DNA of 64,000 bases from Opitutaceae bacterium (GTDB lineage Bacteria > Verrucomicrobiota > Verrucomicrobiia > Opitutales > Opitutaceae): the NCBI GenBank assembly GCA_027482185.1, contig JAIXWF010000022.1, positions 744,001 through 808,000 on the forward strand. The letters are read 5' to 3'. Positions 34,598 through 42,961 of the stretch are shown in pieces. Position 1 is the stretch's first letter, and every line of letters begins with the position of its first letter. Position numbers and translations under genes: made by a program. The notes under the pieces were generated by a model. The model was not told the DNA's origin and ran no database searches. It saw nothing but the letters and a program-made list of their open reading frames with translations.

Positions 34598-36274
34598 ATG
34601 ATGAAAGATTCCCGTCCGGTTTCCGGGTTGTCCGCTTGGGGCGGAGTTTCGATGCCGCGCGGCGCGGCGTTGCTGGCCGATCCGCTGCTCAACAAGGGCA
34701 CGGCGTTCACCGAGCGCGAGCGCGACGCCCTCGGTCTGCGCGGCCTCCTGCCGCCGCGCGTCTTCACGCTCGAGGAACAGCTGCAACGCAGCCTCGCCGC
34801 GGTGCGCCGCAAGTCCGACGCGCTCGAAAAATACATTTACCTGACGAACCTCCAGAACCGGAACGAGGTGCTCTTCTACCGCCTCGTCGTCGACCACGTG
34901 GAGGAAATGGTGCCGCTGATCTACACGCCGACCGTCGGCCAGGCCTGCCTCGAGTACGGCGCCATTTACCGCCGCTCCCGCGGTCTCTTCATCACGCTGC
35001 GCGAACGCGGCCGCATCGCCGAGATCCTGCGCGAATGGCCGCACGAGGGCGTGCGCCTGATCGTCGTCACCGACGGCGAACGCATTCTCGGCCTCGGCGA
35101 CCTCGGCGCTTTGGGCATGGGCATCCCGATCGGCAAGCTCGCGCTCTACACGGCCTGCTCCGGCGTGCATCCGTACTACACGCTGCCGATCACCCTCGAC
35201 GTCGGCACCGACAGCAAGCCGCTCCTCGACGGCCAATTCTACATCGGCATCAAGCAGCAGCGCGCCCGCGGCGCGGCCTACGACGAATTCATCGAGGAAT
35301 TCGTCACCGCCGTCGGCACCGTTTTCCCGCAGGCGCTCCTGCAATGGGAGGATTTCGGCAACACCAACGCGTTCCGTCTGCTCAACAAGTACCGGACGCG
35401 CCTGCCCAGTTTCAACGACGACATCCAAGGCACCGCCGCGGTCGCGCTCGCGGGCCTGATGGCCGCGCTGCCGCTGCTCGGCGGGCCGCTCGCGCAGCAA
35501 CGCCTGCTCTTTCTCGGCGCCGGCGAAGCCGGCACCGGCATCGCCGATCTCTTCGTCGCGGCGCTGCGCGCCGAAGGCATGAGCGAGGCCGACGCCCGCG
35601 CCCGGTGCTGGTTCGTCGACTCGAAGGGCCTCGTGGTGCAGTCCCGGCTCGGCGAACTTGCCGAACACAAGGTGCCCTACGCGCACGCGCATCCGTTCGT
35701 GCCGACGCTGGCCGAGGCGGTCGAGGTCATCAAACCGACGGCGCTGATCGGCGTCTCCGGCATGCCGCAGACCTTCACGAAGGACATCGTCGCCGCGATG
35801 GCGCGGCTCAATCGCCGGCCGGCGATCTTCGCCCTGTCGAATCCGACTTCGAAGGCGGAATGCACCGCGGAGCAGGCCTACACGTGGTCCGACGGCCGCG
35901 CCGTTTTCGCGAGCGGCAGTCCCTTCGCGCCGGTCGAGTACGGCGGGCAACGTTTCCTGCCGGGCCAGGGTAACAACATCTACATCTTCCCCGGCGTCGG
36001 CATGGGCGCGCTCACCTGCGGCTCCCGCGAGGTCAGCGATGCGATGTTCCTCGCCGCGGCCCGCACGCTCGCCGGTTTGGCTTCGGAGGCCGACCTCGCC
36101 GTCGGCCGCGTCTACCCGTCGCTCACGCGCATCCGGGAGGTTTCCCTCGCGATCGCGACGGCGGTGGCGGAGGAGGCGTACGCCTCGGGTTTGGCCACGG
36201 TGCCGCGGCCCGACGACCTCAAGGCCGACATCCGCAGCCGGATGTTCGAGCCGGTCTACCGCGATTACGTCTGA
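34598..36274 (+). CDS. maeA: NAD-dependent malic enzyme
   Basis: The 558-residue protein is a full-length large-type malic enzyme: the Tyr-containing malate region (IYTPTVGQACLEYG), the DDIQGTAAV metal/substrate motif, an NAD-binding GAGEAGTGIADL loop and the SNPTSKAE segment. It decarboxylates malate to pyruvate with NAD. Two adjacent ATGs (34598 and 34601) are possible; promoter spacing favours the second. It has the tandem boxes and is divergent from hemN. In a fermentative or anaerobically respiring cell it would balance C4 acids and redox. Confidence 0.93.
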   Translation: MMKDSRPVSGLSAWGGVSMPRGAALLADPLLNKGTAFTERERDALGLRGLLPPRVFTLEEQLQRSLAAVRRKSDALEKYIYLTNLQNRNEVLFYRLVVDHVEEMVPLIYTPTVGQACLEYGAIYRRSRGLFITLRERGRIAEILREWPHEGVRLIVVTDGERILGLGDLGALGMGIPIGKLALYTACSGVHPYYTLPITLDVGTDSKPLLDGQFYIGIKQQRARGAAYDEFIEEFVTAVGTVFPQALLQWEDFGNTNAFRLLNKYRTRLPSFNDDIQGTAAVALAGLMAALPLLGGPLAQQRLLFLGAGEAGTGIADLFVAALRAEGMSEADARARCWFVDSKGLVVQSRLGELAEHKVPYAHAHPFVPTLAEAVEVIKPTALIGVSGMPQTFTKDIVAAMARLNRRPAIFALSNPTSKAECTAEQAYTWSDGRAVFASGSPFAPVEYGGQRFLPGQGNNIYIFPGVGMGALTCGSREVSDAMFLAAARTLAGLASEADLAVGRVYPSLTRIREVSLAIATAVAEEAYASGLATVPRPDDLKADIRSRMFEPVYRDYV

Positions 36275-36276
36275 GG

Positions 36277-36290
36277 CGGCAGCTGCCGCA
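36277..36290. other. Perfect palindrome just after malic enzyme stop
   Basis: GCGGCAGCTGCCGC is a 14-base palindrome three bases after the TGA. With no T-run it may only support RNA stability. Confidence 0.35.
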
Positions 36291-36291
36291 G

Positions 36292-36326
36292 ATGAAAGTT
36301 GAACGTTGAGGGTTGAGGGATCGATC
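36292..36326 (+). repeat. Degenerate heptamer array (GTTGAGG type), 5 units
   Basis: Units GATGAAA, GTTGAAC, GTTGAGG, GTTGAGG and GATCGAT lie directly downstream of the malic enzyme gene. Confidence 0.7.
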
Positions 36327-36338
36327 CGATCAACGCAG

Positions 36339-36360
36339 CCGCCGCACTTGCGCGGCGGCA
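36339..36360. terminator. Hairpin between convergent malic enzyme and dksA-like genes
   Basis: Arms GCCGCCGC (36339-36346) and GCGGCGGC (36353-36360) pair around a six-base loop; flanking GATCAA and TTGATT can extend the stem. No T-run, so bidirectional termination is only possible, not shown. Confidence 0.4.
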
Positions 36361-36475
36361 TTGATTCGGCCGATTCGAATGCGGCCGCGGAACGGCCGGG
36401 CACGGAGCTTCACGCCGGGCCCGACCCTCGGTGGGTCGGCCGGTGCGAGCCGCGGTTTCCGGCCTCGACCGTCTC

Positions 36476-36886
36476 CTAGCGGCGACCCTTGGCTTCGCGC
36501 GCGGCCGCGGCGTCGCGGCAGTAACGCGTCCACGGGACGGCCCGCAGCCGCGCCGCGGTGATGATGCGGCCGGTGTCCTCGCAGATCCCGTAGGTGCCTT
36601 CGTGGATGCGGCGGAGGGCGGCGTTGATCTCGGCCAACGCGGAATCCTCGTGGGCCAACTCGGCGAGCAAGGTGCGGTGGCTGGCCTCGTCCTCGGCGAC
36701 GTCGCTGGCGTCGGCGCCGCCGCGCTCGTGCGGCGTGCAGGCGGCGGCGCTGTGTTCGGCGTGCTCCTGCAGGAGCGATTCGCGGAGGCGGAGCAAAGTG
36801 CGGCGGTGCGCGAGCCAGCGGGCCGGGACCGCAGGCGGCTCGTCGGTGAAAGCGACGAAGTCGTTGGGGAGGGTTTTGGATTTCAT
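36476..36886 (-). CDS. DksA/TraR-type protein with degenerate zinc finger
   Basis: The 136-residue product has the DksA-like coiled-coil region (about 25-95) and a C-terminal finger that keeps only C102 and C123 of the usual four Cys; the other two positions are T105 and A126. DksA proteins act at the RNA polymerase secondary channel, often with ppGpp. Two-Cys variants are known and may be zinc-independent or redox-insensitive. The promoter has the tandem 21-bp boxes. The coiled-coil tip carries several acidic residues (DASDVAEDEA). Confidence 0.78.
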   Translation of the reverse strand: MKSKTLPNDFVAFTDEPPAVPARWLAHRRTLLRLRESLLQEHAEHSAAACTPHERGGADASDVAEDEASHRTLLAELAHEDSALAEINAALRRIHEGTYGICEDTGRIITAARLRAVPWTRYCRDAAAAREAKGRR

Positions 36887-36905
36887 GGCCGGAGGGGTTG
36901 GGCGG

Positions 36906-36966
36906 AACCTACTCCCGTTCCGGCGGCCCGGCTGCGCGCGCGTTGGCGACAGCGGGGCACTTCTTG
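36906..36966 (-). promoter_or_regulatory. Tandem 21-bp box promoter of the dksA-like gene
   Basis: Boxes CAAGAAGTGCCCCG (starting at 36966) and CAACGCGCGCGCAG (starting at 36945) are 21 bp apart. The -10 TAGGTT (36911-36906) is at the 34-base distance. A 19-base leader without a purine-rich Shine-Dalgarno follows. Confidence 0.7.
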
Positions 36967-37001
36967 CCGCGTCGCCGGCTGTTCCTCCGAACGAATCCGG
37001 T

Positions 37002-38870
37002 TCAGCGGGCGGCGGCCGCGAGGGTCCCGCGCTGCCCGCGGCCGGAAACCGGGGCGGCGGTCCGGAAGCTGCGCCAGTTCTCGGTGGGCACGGCGGCGGC
37101 GAGGATGACCAGCAGCTGGCTGGCGACGAAGCCGATCAGCCACCAGAAGGCCGAGTCCATGAAGCCGTAGCTGTGGAGGCCGACGCCGAGCATGTTGACG
37201 CCGAACCAGCTCCACGCGGTCACGACGTTGCCGAAGATGGCGAGCGCCGCGATACCGCGGGCCCGCACGAGGCCGGCCCAGCGCGCGTGGAGAATGATGG
37301 CGTTCCAGATCACGATGATGAGCGCGCCGTTTTCCTTCGGATCCCAGCCCCAGAACCGGCCCCAGGATTGGTCGGCCCAGATGCCGCCGAGCACGGTGCC
37401 GACGAAACTGAAGAGCGTCGCGAAGCAGATCACGCCGTACATCATGCGGTGGATCGATTCCGCGGTGGCCGCATCGAGCGACCGCGTGAACAATCCGCGC
37501 AGCACGTAGACCAGGCCGAGGAAACCGGCGAGGAACGTGGCCGAGTAGCCGACCGCGATCGTGACGACATGCGTCGCCAGCCAGAAGTTGGAATCGAGCA
37601 CCGCGCGCATCATTTCCAAGGTATCGCCGCCGAGGGCGAGGTGGTGCGCGATGAGCAGGGTCGCGAAACCGGTGAGCCCGGCGGTCACGCTGCCGATGGC
37701 GTTGCGGTACACGGCCTCGAGCGCGAGGCAAAGGGCGACGGCGCCCCAGCCGACGAACAGCGCCGAGGAGTAGAGATTGGTGACCGGCGGCCGGGCCTCG
37801 AGCCACATGCGCGTGACGATGCCCGCGGTCGAGAGGGCGAAGGCGATCGCGACCAGGCGGAAGGCAAGCGGCCCGAGCACCGCCGGCCAGCGCAGCCACG
37901 ACACCACCGCGCAGAGAAACGCGATCACGTAGAGCACGGCGCTGGTGTAGAACGGCTCGGCCGAGTTGAAGCGGGTCTCGACCCGGGCCTTCGTCATGAC
38001 GCCGGGGAAATCCGCCTCGAGGCGGGCCCGGTGGCTCGCGACGGCGCGGTTGAACGCGGTCGCATCCTGCGCGACCCAAGCCCGCGCGAGGGCCGCGAAA
38101 TCCGTCGCGGCGGGATCCGGCCGGCGCGATTCCAGCGCACGCGTCCAGGCGGTACCGATGCTGGCCCAGGCGGTGGGCTCGCCGCCCGGCGGGGGCGGAA
38201 TCGGGTGCAGGAAACTGAAGCGCTCCATCGTCGCGAAGGCCGTGCCCAGTTCGCGGACGAGGCCCTGTTGCGCGGGCGACGCGGCCGCCGCCGGCTGCGC
38301 GAGCCCGCCGGCGAGTTGGTCGAGCTGGCCGAGGAAAACGTGCGGGTCGTCCCCGATCAGCGTCAGTTGCAGGTGCTGGTAGAGGACGATCGCGTTGCGC
38401 AGCTGCACGATGCCTTTCTGGAAGGGCGTGCGGACGGCGGACTCGACGTCGTCGGCCAGGCGTGCCTGCCGGTCGACTTCCGCCAGCTTGGGCCGGATCT
38501 GGGCGAGTGAAAACCGTTTCCCGCCGTCGCCCTCCGCGGTCGCGAGGCTGAGCAGCGAAAGCACGTCGGGGTGCACGATCTCGAAGGTGCGGTAGGTGTC
38601 CGCGAGCGCCGGCCGGAGCATGACGTCGAGGAACCATTCGTCCGGCGTCAGCGGGCGGCCGTCCGGCGCCTGCACGCGCTGGCGGCCCTGGAGCGTGAGC
38701 AGCGTGGTGCGGGCGACGGTATCCAGCGGTTTGATGCGGCCGTTGACGAGCGCGGGCGTCTCGCCGAAGCCGGCGAGATCGAAGGCGCCGGCGTTGCGCA
38801 CGGGGCGCAGCGTGTAGCCGACGGCGAGCAGGGCGGCGACGGCCGCCAAAGTGGGGAAGAGCGGTTTCAT
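37002..38870 (-). CDS. ccsA: Cytochrome c biogenesis protein ResC/CcsA
   Basis: The 622-residue protein has one N-terminal anchor, a long periplasmic region (about 30-310) and a C-terminal CcsA/ResC membrane domain with the WGWDPKENGALIIVIW haem-handling motif of system II cytochrome c maturation. With ResB it exports haem and attaches it to CxxCH motifs. The gene overlaps resB by four bases (ATGA at 38867-38870). The N-terminal periplasmic part is longer than in compact CcsA proteins and resembles fused or extended forms in Bacteroidetes and Verrucomicrobia. No CcdA or thioredoxin-like partner is adjacent. Confidence 0.9.
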   Translation of the reverse strand: MKPLFPTLAAVAALLAVGYTLRPVRNAGAFDLAGFGETPALVNGRIKPLDTVARTTLLTLQGRQRVQAPDGRPLTPDEWFLDVMLRPALADTYRTFEIVHPDVLSLLSLATAEGDGGKRFSLAQIRPKLAEVDRQARLADDVESAVRTPFQKGIVQLRNAIVLYQHLQLTLIGDDPHVFLGQLDQLAGGLAQPAAAASPAQQGLVRELGTAFATMERFSFLHPIPPPPGGEPTAWASIGTAWTRALESRRPDPAATDFAALARAWVAQDATAFNRAVASHRARLEADFPGVMTKARVETRFNSAEPFYTSAVLYVIAFLCAVVSWLRWPAVLGPLAFRLVAIAFALSTAGIVTRMWLEARPPVTNLYSSALFVGWGAVALCLALEAVYRNAIGSVTAGLTGFATLLIAHHLALGGDTLEMMRAVLDSNFWLATHVVTIAVGYSATFLAGFLGLVYVLRGLFTRSLDAATAESIHRMMYGVICFATLFSFVGTVLGGIWADQSWGRFWGWDPKENGALIIVIWNAIILHARWAGLVRARGIAALAIFGNVVTAWSWFGVNMLGVGLHSYGFMDSAFWWLIGFVASQLLVILAAAVPTENWRSFRTAAPVSGRGQRGTLAAAAR

Positions 38871-40108
38871 GCGCAGGTGGGGACGGAGGGACGGGGAGCG
38901 GCGGAGCGGGCGGGGACCGGCGCGGGAGCCGGGGCGGCGGGCTTGGCGGCGGCGGCGCGGCGGCCGCCGATGAAGCCGAAGAGGTGGATGCCGAACTGCA
39001 GCGTGAGGCCCAGCGTCATCAGCCCCGACGCGATGTAGGGGAAAAGCCAGGACGGGTTGCTCACCACCTGCAGAATCGTGGTGCGGTCGTTGTTTTCGAA
39101 ACCGGATTGGTAGAACGCGAGACCGTCGTGGCGCAGCGGCTGGTTCATCGCGATGAGCACCTCGCGGTCCTGGTGGCCGTCGTCGCTGCGGAGGCGGACG
39201 CGGCTGGAGAAGTTCTTCGGGATCTGCGTGCCCGGGTAGCGGTCGTGGCTGAATTGCAGCAGCGTCAGGCGGAACGACAGGTAGTGCCGTTCGGGCCGCA
39301 GCGCGACCCGCCACGTGCGGCCGGCGGCGGTGAATTCCTGCGGCGCGGCCAGCTGCGGCGACACCAGCCAGGTGCCGAGGATGCCGTCGGGCCCGACGAG
39401 CTCGACGAAGGCGGCCGGCAGATCGAGTTCGTTGGGATCGGCGACGAGGGGTTGGGGCGCGGCGACGATGTGCTGGCCGATGCCCTGGGTGGCGACGGGA
39501 CCCGGGCCGGAGGGCGCGGGGGCGCCGGCGGGACGCATCTGCAGCAGGGCATTCGGATAGTAGGCGCGGGCCTGGACGCGGAAGGGGAGTTTCGGGTGCT
39601 GGATCTCGCCGCGGCGCGCGAGGCGGGAGGCCGGGACGGCGACGACGTCGTCGAAGGCCGGATCCGTGACATCGGTCAGGGCCAATTCGTAGGAGCGGAA
39701 GCTCTCGGCGTAGTTGCGCGTTTCGCCTTGGTCGAGGCGCAGCCGGTAGTCGCGCTGCCACAGACCGGTGAGCAGTTCGCCGAGCAGCAGCACGATGAGC
39801 CCGAGGTGGGAGAGGGCGATGCCGGTGCGGCGCCACGTGAATTTGAACCGGAAGACAAAGGCGGCGGTCAGGTTGGCCAGGAGCAGGCCGCCGATCGTGT
39901 AGCCGCCGGGAAACACGGGGAGGGCGAGGCCCCCGAAGTCGAGGTACACGACGAACGAGCGGAAGAACTTTGCCTGGACGGCCCAGATGCCGAGGTTCAC
40001 CTGGTCCAGCGTGGCGGCGAAGACGAGCACGAGGCTGAGGGCCAGCAGCACGATCGTAAGGCGGAGCGACACCAGCAAGTCGCGGAGGGTGCGGAGGTGG
40101 GAAGTCAT
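38867..40108 (-). CDS. resB: Cytochrome c biogenesis protein ResB
   Basis: The 413-residue ResB-like protein has membrane segments near 15-32, 60-85 and 92-112, a large periplasmic domain and a last membrane segment near 350-375, followed by an Ala/Pro-rich tail. It partners ResC in system II cytochrome c synthesis. It is the first gene of the resBC operon; the promoter faces the small cytochrome c gene and both carry tandem 21-bp boxes. This ties the maturation machinery to the production of its substrates. Confidence 0.88.
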   Translation of the reverse strand: MTSHLRTLRDLLVSLRLTIVLLALSLVLVFAATLDQVNLGIWAVQAKFFRSFVVYLDFGGLALPVFPGGYTIGGLLLANLTAAFVFRFKFTWRRTGIALSHLGLIVLLLGELLTGLWQRDYRLRLDQGETRNYAESFRSYELALTDVTDPAFDDVVAVPASRLARRGEIQHPKLPFRVQARAYYPNALLQMRPAGAPAPSGPGPVATQGIGQHIVAAPQPLVADPNELDLPAAFVELVGPDGILGTWLVSPQLAAPQEFTAAGRTWRVALRPERHYLSFRLTLLQFSHDRYPGTQIPKNFSSRVRLRSDDGHQDREVLIAMNQPLRHDGLAFYQSGFENNDRTTILQVVSNPSWLFPYIASGLMTLGLTLQFGIHLFGFIGGRRAAAAKPAAPAPAPVPARSAAPRPSVPTCA

Positions 40109-40123
40109 GGCGGGTATCCCTCG

Positions 40124-40185
40124 AGTGTGCCAGAGCGGCCCGCCGCGGCGCTGCGCGGATCTTGCGGAGCGATGCGCAGGGGTTG
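40124..40185 (-). promoter_or_regulatory. Tandem 21-bp box promoter of resB-resC
   Basis: Boxes CAACCCCTGCGCAT (starting at 40185) and CAAGATCCGCGCAG (starting at 40164) are 21 bp apart. CACACT (40129-40124) lies 35 bases after the second box starts, one more than in the other promoters. Confidence 0.65.
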
Positions 40186-40229
40186 GGGAAGACCGGCTGC
40201 GGGGGCCAAAAAACGCGCCGCCGGCTTCG

Positions 40230-40290
40230 CAACCGCTGCGTTTTCCTTCGCAAGCGATGCACAGCCAGCCGGCGCCGGATGGAGCATAGT
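40230..40290 (+). promoter_or_regulatory. Tandem 21-bp box promoter of the small cytochrome c gene
   Basis: Boxes CAACCGCTGCGTTT (40230) and CAAGCGATGCACAG (40251), each preceded by CTTCG, are 21 bp apart. CATAGT (40285-40290) is at the 34-base distance. A leader of about 30 bases precedes the ATG at 40327. Confidence 0.75.
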
Positions 40291-40326
40291 CGGCGCCGTT
40301 CGGAAACCGTCAAATCCACCTCTCCT

Positions 40327-40665
40327 ATGAAACTCGATGTGAAGCTCATCCTCGCCGGTTCCGCCCTCATGGCCGGCGCCGCGCTCGCCTTGGCCGCGCC
40401 GGTCGCGGAAAATTGGGAAAACCACTGCGCCAAGTGCCACGGCGCCGACGGCAAGGGCCAGACCAAGGCCGGCAAGAAACTCAACGTGAAGGACTACACC
40501 GACGCCAAGGTGCAGGCCGAGATGAAGGATGCCGACATGATCAAGGCCACGGCCGAGGGCGTCGTCGACAAGAACGGCAAGGAGCGCATGAAGGCGTACA
40601 AGGACGAGCTCTCCGCCGAGGAAATCAAGGAGCTCACCGCCTACATCCGGAAGTTCAAATCCTGA
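40327..40665 (+). CDS. Small periplasmic class I cytochrome c
   Basis: The 112-residue product has a signal peptide (about 1-22) and a monohaem domain with CAKCHG at about 37-42 and a likely Met ligand in KERMKAY (near 88). It resembles small cytochrome c5/c553-type carriers. It probably moves electrons between membrane complexes, for example from the multiheme proteins encoded next or to the cbb3 oxidase. The 7-haem gene follows 101 bases later on the same strand and may be cotranscribed. Confidence 0.88.
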   Translation: MKLDVKLILAGSALMAGAALALAAPVAENWENHCAKCHGADGKGQTKAGKKLNVKDYTDAKVQAEMKDADMIKATAEGVVDKNGKERMKAYKDELSAEEIKELTAYIRKFKS

Positions 40666-40766
40666 ACCTCCCGTGCCGGCATGGCGGGATCCTTCCCCGG
40701 ATCCCGCCGCCCTTCGCCGCGGGTCGCGCCCGCGGAACCGCCTGAACTTTGCCCCGTGACCGTCCC

Positions 40767-42263
40767 ATGACTACGCCGACTCCGCTCCCGCCCGCGCCGA
40801 ACCGTTCGCATTTCAACAACTGGATCAGCGCCATCGGCGCCGTGGTCGCGGTCGGCGCGATCTTTTCCTTCGGGTTCCTCGCGTGGATGGACTTCACGCA
40901 AGGGGACAAGAATCCCTACCTCGGGATCTTCACCTGGATCGTCGCCCCGGCCTTCCTCCTCGCGGGCCTCGGGCTCGTCGGCTTCGGCTGGTGGGCGCAG
41001 CGCCGCTGGTCGATCGTCCACGCCGAGACCAAGCCCGACAAGTGGCGCCTCAACTTCGCCGATCCGAAACAGCGCGTCCGGCTCGCGCTCTTCGGCTGCT
41101 GCGCCCTCGGCTTCGTCCTGATCAGCGCCTTCGGCAGCTACCAGACCTACCATATCGCCGAGTCGAATTCGTTCTGCGGCGAGGTCTGCCACCAGGCGAT
41201 GAATCCCGAATTCGTCACCTACAAGCGCGGCGCCCATGCCCGCGTCGACTGCGTGCAATGCCACGTCGGCTCCGGCGCCGAGTGGTTCATCAAAGCCAAG
41301 ATCAACGGCACGCACCAGCTGATCGCCTACACCCTCGACAACTACAAGCGCCCCATCGAGACGCCGCTGAAGAACCTCCGCCCCGCCAAGGACACCTGCG
41401 AAAAGTGCCACTGGCCCGAGAAATTCCACGGCAACACCGAGATGGAATTCACGCACTTCCTCTCCGACAAGAAGAACACGCCCTACACGGTCCGCATGCT
41501 CATGCACGTGAACAAGAGCTCCCCGGGCAGCCCGCTCGGCGGCATCCACTGGCACACGAGCGACACCGTGAAGGTCGAGTATTACGCCACCGACCTCAAA
41601 CGCCAGGACATCCCCTGGACCCGCGTCACCAATCTCAAGGACGGCACCTCGCAGGTTTTCCGCACCGCCGCCTTCAAGGGCGAGCCGCCCGCCGACCAGA
41701 TCCGCACCATGGACTGCATGGATTGCCACAACCGGCCCGCGCACAATTTCCCCACCGCCAATGAGGCCGTGGAGCGCGCGATGGCCTCCGGACAGCTCAG
41801 CCTCAAATTGCCCAACATCAAACGCGTCGCCGTCCAGGCGATGACCGAGTCCAAGATCGAGACCACGGCCGAGGCCCCGCAGAAGATCGCCGACTTCATC
41901 CGTTCCAAGTACAAGGATCCCGCGCTCGCCGCGGAGATCCCCGGCGCCATCGCCGCCGTGCAGCAGGTGTTCGCGACGAGCATCTTTCCCGAGCGCAAGG
42001 CCGACTGGCGCGTCTATCCGAACAACATCGGCCACAAGGACTGGGCCGGCTGCTTCCGCTGCCACGACGACAAGCACAAGTCCGCCGCCGGCCAGCCCGT
42101 GCGCTCCAGCGACTGCAATTCCTGCCACACGATTCTCTCGCAGGGCAAGGGCGCCGATCTCGAACTCCTCAGCGCCAAGGGCATGAAGTTCAAACACCCG
42201 GACGGCGAGCCGGACGCGGAGCTCTCCTGCGTCGATTGCCACACCGGCGGCATCCAAAAATAG
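40767..42263 (+). CDS. Membrane-anchored NapC/NirT-like heptaheme cytochrome c
   Basis: The 498-residue protein has three N-terminal membrane segments (about 14-38, 48-70 and 95-117) and seven haem motifs: one CGEVCH with C-x3-CH spacing followed by CVQCH, CEKCH, CMDCH, CFRCH, CNSCH and CVDCH. The first half resembles NapC/NrfH-type quinol dehydrogenases, in which a tethered cytochrome takes electrons from menaquinol. The extra haems extend the wire. A TTG start 18 bases upstream is possible, but the ATG is preferred. It is the best candidate for the quinol-oxidising entry of the electron conduit; a nitrite or nitrate reductase gene is not nearby. Confidence 0.88.
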   Translation: MTTPTPLPPAPNRSHFNNWISAIGAVVAVGAIFSFGFLAWMDFTQGDKNPYLGIFTWIVAPAFLLAGLGLVGFGWWAQRRWSIVHAETKPDKWRLNFADPKQRVRLALFGCCALGFVLISAFGSYQTYHIAESNSFCGEVCHQAMNPEFVTYKRGAHARVDCVQCHVGSGAEWFIKAKINGTHQLIAYTLDNYKRPIETPLKNLRPAKDTCEKCHWPEKFHGNTEMEFTHFLSDKKNTPYTVRMLMHVNKSSPGSPLGGIHWHTSDTVKVEYYATDLKRQDIPWTRVTNLKDGTSQVFRTAAFKGEPPADQIRTMDCMDCHNRPAHNFPTANEAVERAMASGQLSLKLPNIKRVAVQAMTESKIETTAEAPQKIADFIRSKYKDPALAAEIPGAIAAVQQVFATSIFPERKADWRVYPNNIGHKDWAGCFRCHDDKHKSAAGQPVRSSDCNSCHTILSQGKGADLELLSAKGMKFKHPDGEPDAELSCVDCHTGGIQK

Positions 42264-42275
42264 GCTTGGATAGAG

Positions 42276-42441
42276 CAGGAGGTCGCGGAGTCCACGGAGG
42301 CAAACCGGAGGACACCGGGGCTCGGTTGACGGTTCGAAATCGCCCACGTTCATCCATCCGGTGGAGGCCGGAAACCCGACCTCCGATCCGGCGCTGAGTT
42401 CTCCGTGAACTCCGTCCTCCGCTCCGTGACCTCTGTGACCC
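42276..42441. repeat. Degenerate nonamer repeats in inverted orientation
   Basis: A left patch (42276-42298) and a right patch (42399-42441) carry CTCCGTGAN-type nonamers, the left one as reverse complement. They bound about 100 bp without a gene, between the heptaheme gene and the small gene ending at 42498. Confidence 0.5.
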
Positions 42442-42497
42442 GACTGAACTGCGGAAACCGGGAGTGACCGCCCCGCGCGGCCGCCGGGAGCCGCCGA

Positions 42498-42779
42498 TCA
42501 ACCCGGGGTTCCGTGCGTGCGGCTCGGCTCGGGCTCGTCGTCCGCCTTGCCTTCGTACACGTGCGGCCCGCCCGCCGAGTCGCTCCACAGCGGCAGGTTG
42601 TCCCGGCGCCAGGCCGCGGTCTCGACGATGTCGGTGCCGACCTCGGGGCGCCGCGCCTCGAGCATCAGGCGGTTCAAGGCCGCGTAGGCGACGGCCTCCG
42701 GTTTCACGGCCAGCGTTTCGGCGTAGCGGTTGACGGCGTCGAACTCGGCCTGCTCCAGCTGGATTTTGACGGTGGGCAT
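42498..42779 (-). CDS. Small protein with possible ribbon-helix-helix start
   Basis: The 93-residue frame begins MPTVKIQLEQAEFDAVNRYAE, a strand followed by two helices as in CopG-like ribbon-helix-helix proteins, and ends in a Pro/acidic tail. There is a strong AGGAGG five bases before the ATG and a promoter with tandem boxes. No toxin gene is adjacent, so a toxin-antitoxin role has no support. It lies divergently between the two big cytochrome genes and could be a small regulator. Family membership is uncertain. Confidence 0.6.
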   Translation of the reverse strand: MPTVKIQLEQAEFDAVNRYAETLAVKPEAVAYAALNRLMLEARRPEVGTDIVETAAWRRDNLPLWSDSAGGPHVYEGKADDEPEPSRTHGTPG

Positions 42780-42806
42780 AGGTCCTCCTGGTTGGGTTGC
42801 AGGCGG

Positions 42807-42867
42807 AACATACTCCTGCCGCGGCCGCCGCGGTGCGCAGCGTTTGGCCGAAGGGGCGCGGATTTCG
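42807..42867 (-). promoter_or_regulatory. Tandem 21-bp box promoter of the small 42498 gene
   Basis: Boxes CGAAATCCGCGCCC (starting at 42867) and CAAACGCTGCGCAC (starting at 42846) are 21 bp apart. The -10 TATGTT (42812-42807) is at the 34-base distance. Confidence 0.68.
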
Positions 42868-42894
42868 ACCCTTCGCCGTCGCTCCCGGTTCGAT

Positions 42895-42955
42895 CAATAA
42901 CCGCGTACGAAGGGTCAAGGCGTGCGCAGAGTCCCCGTCCGTTCCGGCGTATGCT
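42895..42955 (+). promoter_or_regulatory. Tandem 21-bp box promoter, leaderless, of the 11-haem gene
   Basis: Boxes CAATAACCGCGTAC (42895) and CAAGGCGTGCGCAG (42916) are 21 bp apart. The -10 TATGCT (42950-42955) starts 34 bases after the second box starts and lies six bases before the ATG at 42962. Confidence 0.75.
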
Positions 42956-42961
42956 CCCCGC

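Noticed and set aside
33032-36403. An 1123-codon frame ending as HemN
   Set aside because: The part before 34435 is antisense to the malic enzyme gene and has low-complexity composition; HemN homology and promoter place the start at 34435.
37002-40484. A 1160-codon frame ending as ResC
   Set aside because: The upstream part overlaps resB in another frame and is Arg/Pro-rich; the ATGA overlap at 38867-38870 gives the natural start.
40767-42263. Small subunit NrfH of a nitrite reductase
   Set aside because: It has seven haem motifs and three membrane spans, and no NrfA-type catalytic subunit is nearby.
42498-42779. Antitoxin of a toxin-antitoxin pair
   Set aside because: A ribbon-helix-helix-like start is present, but no partner gene overlaps or adjoins it.
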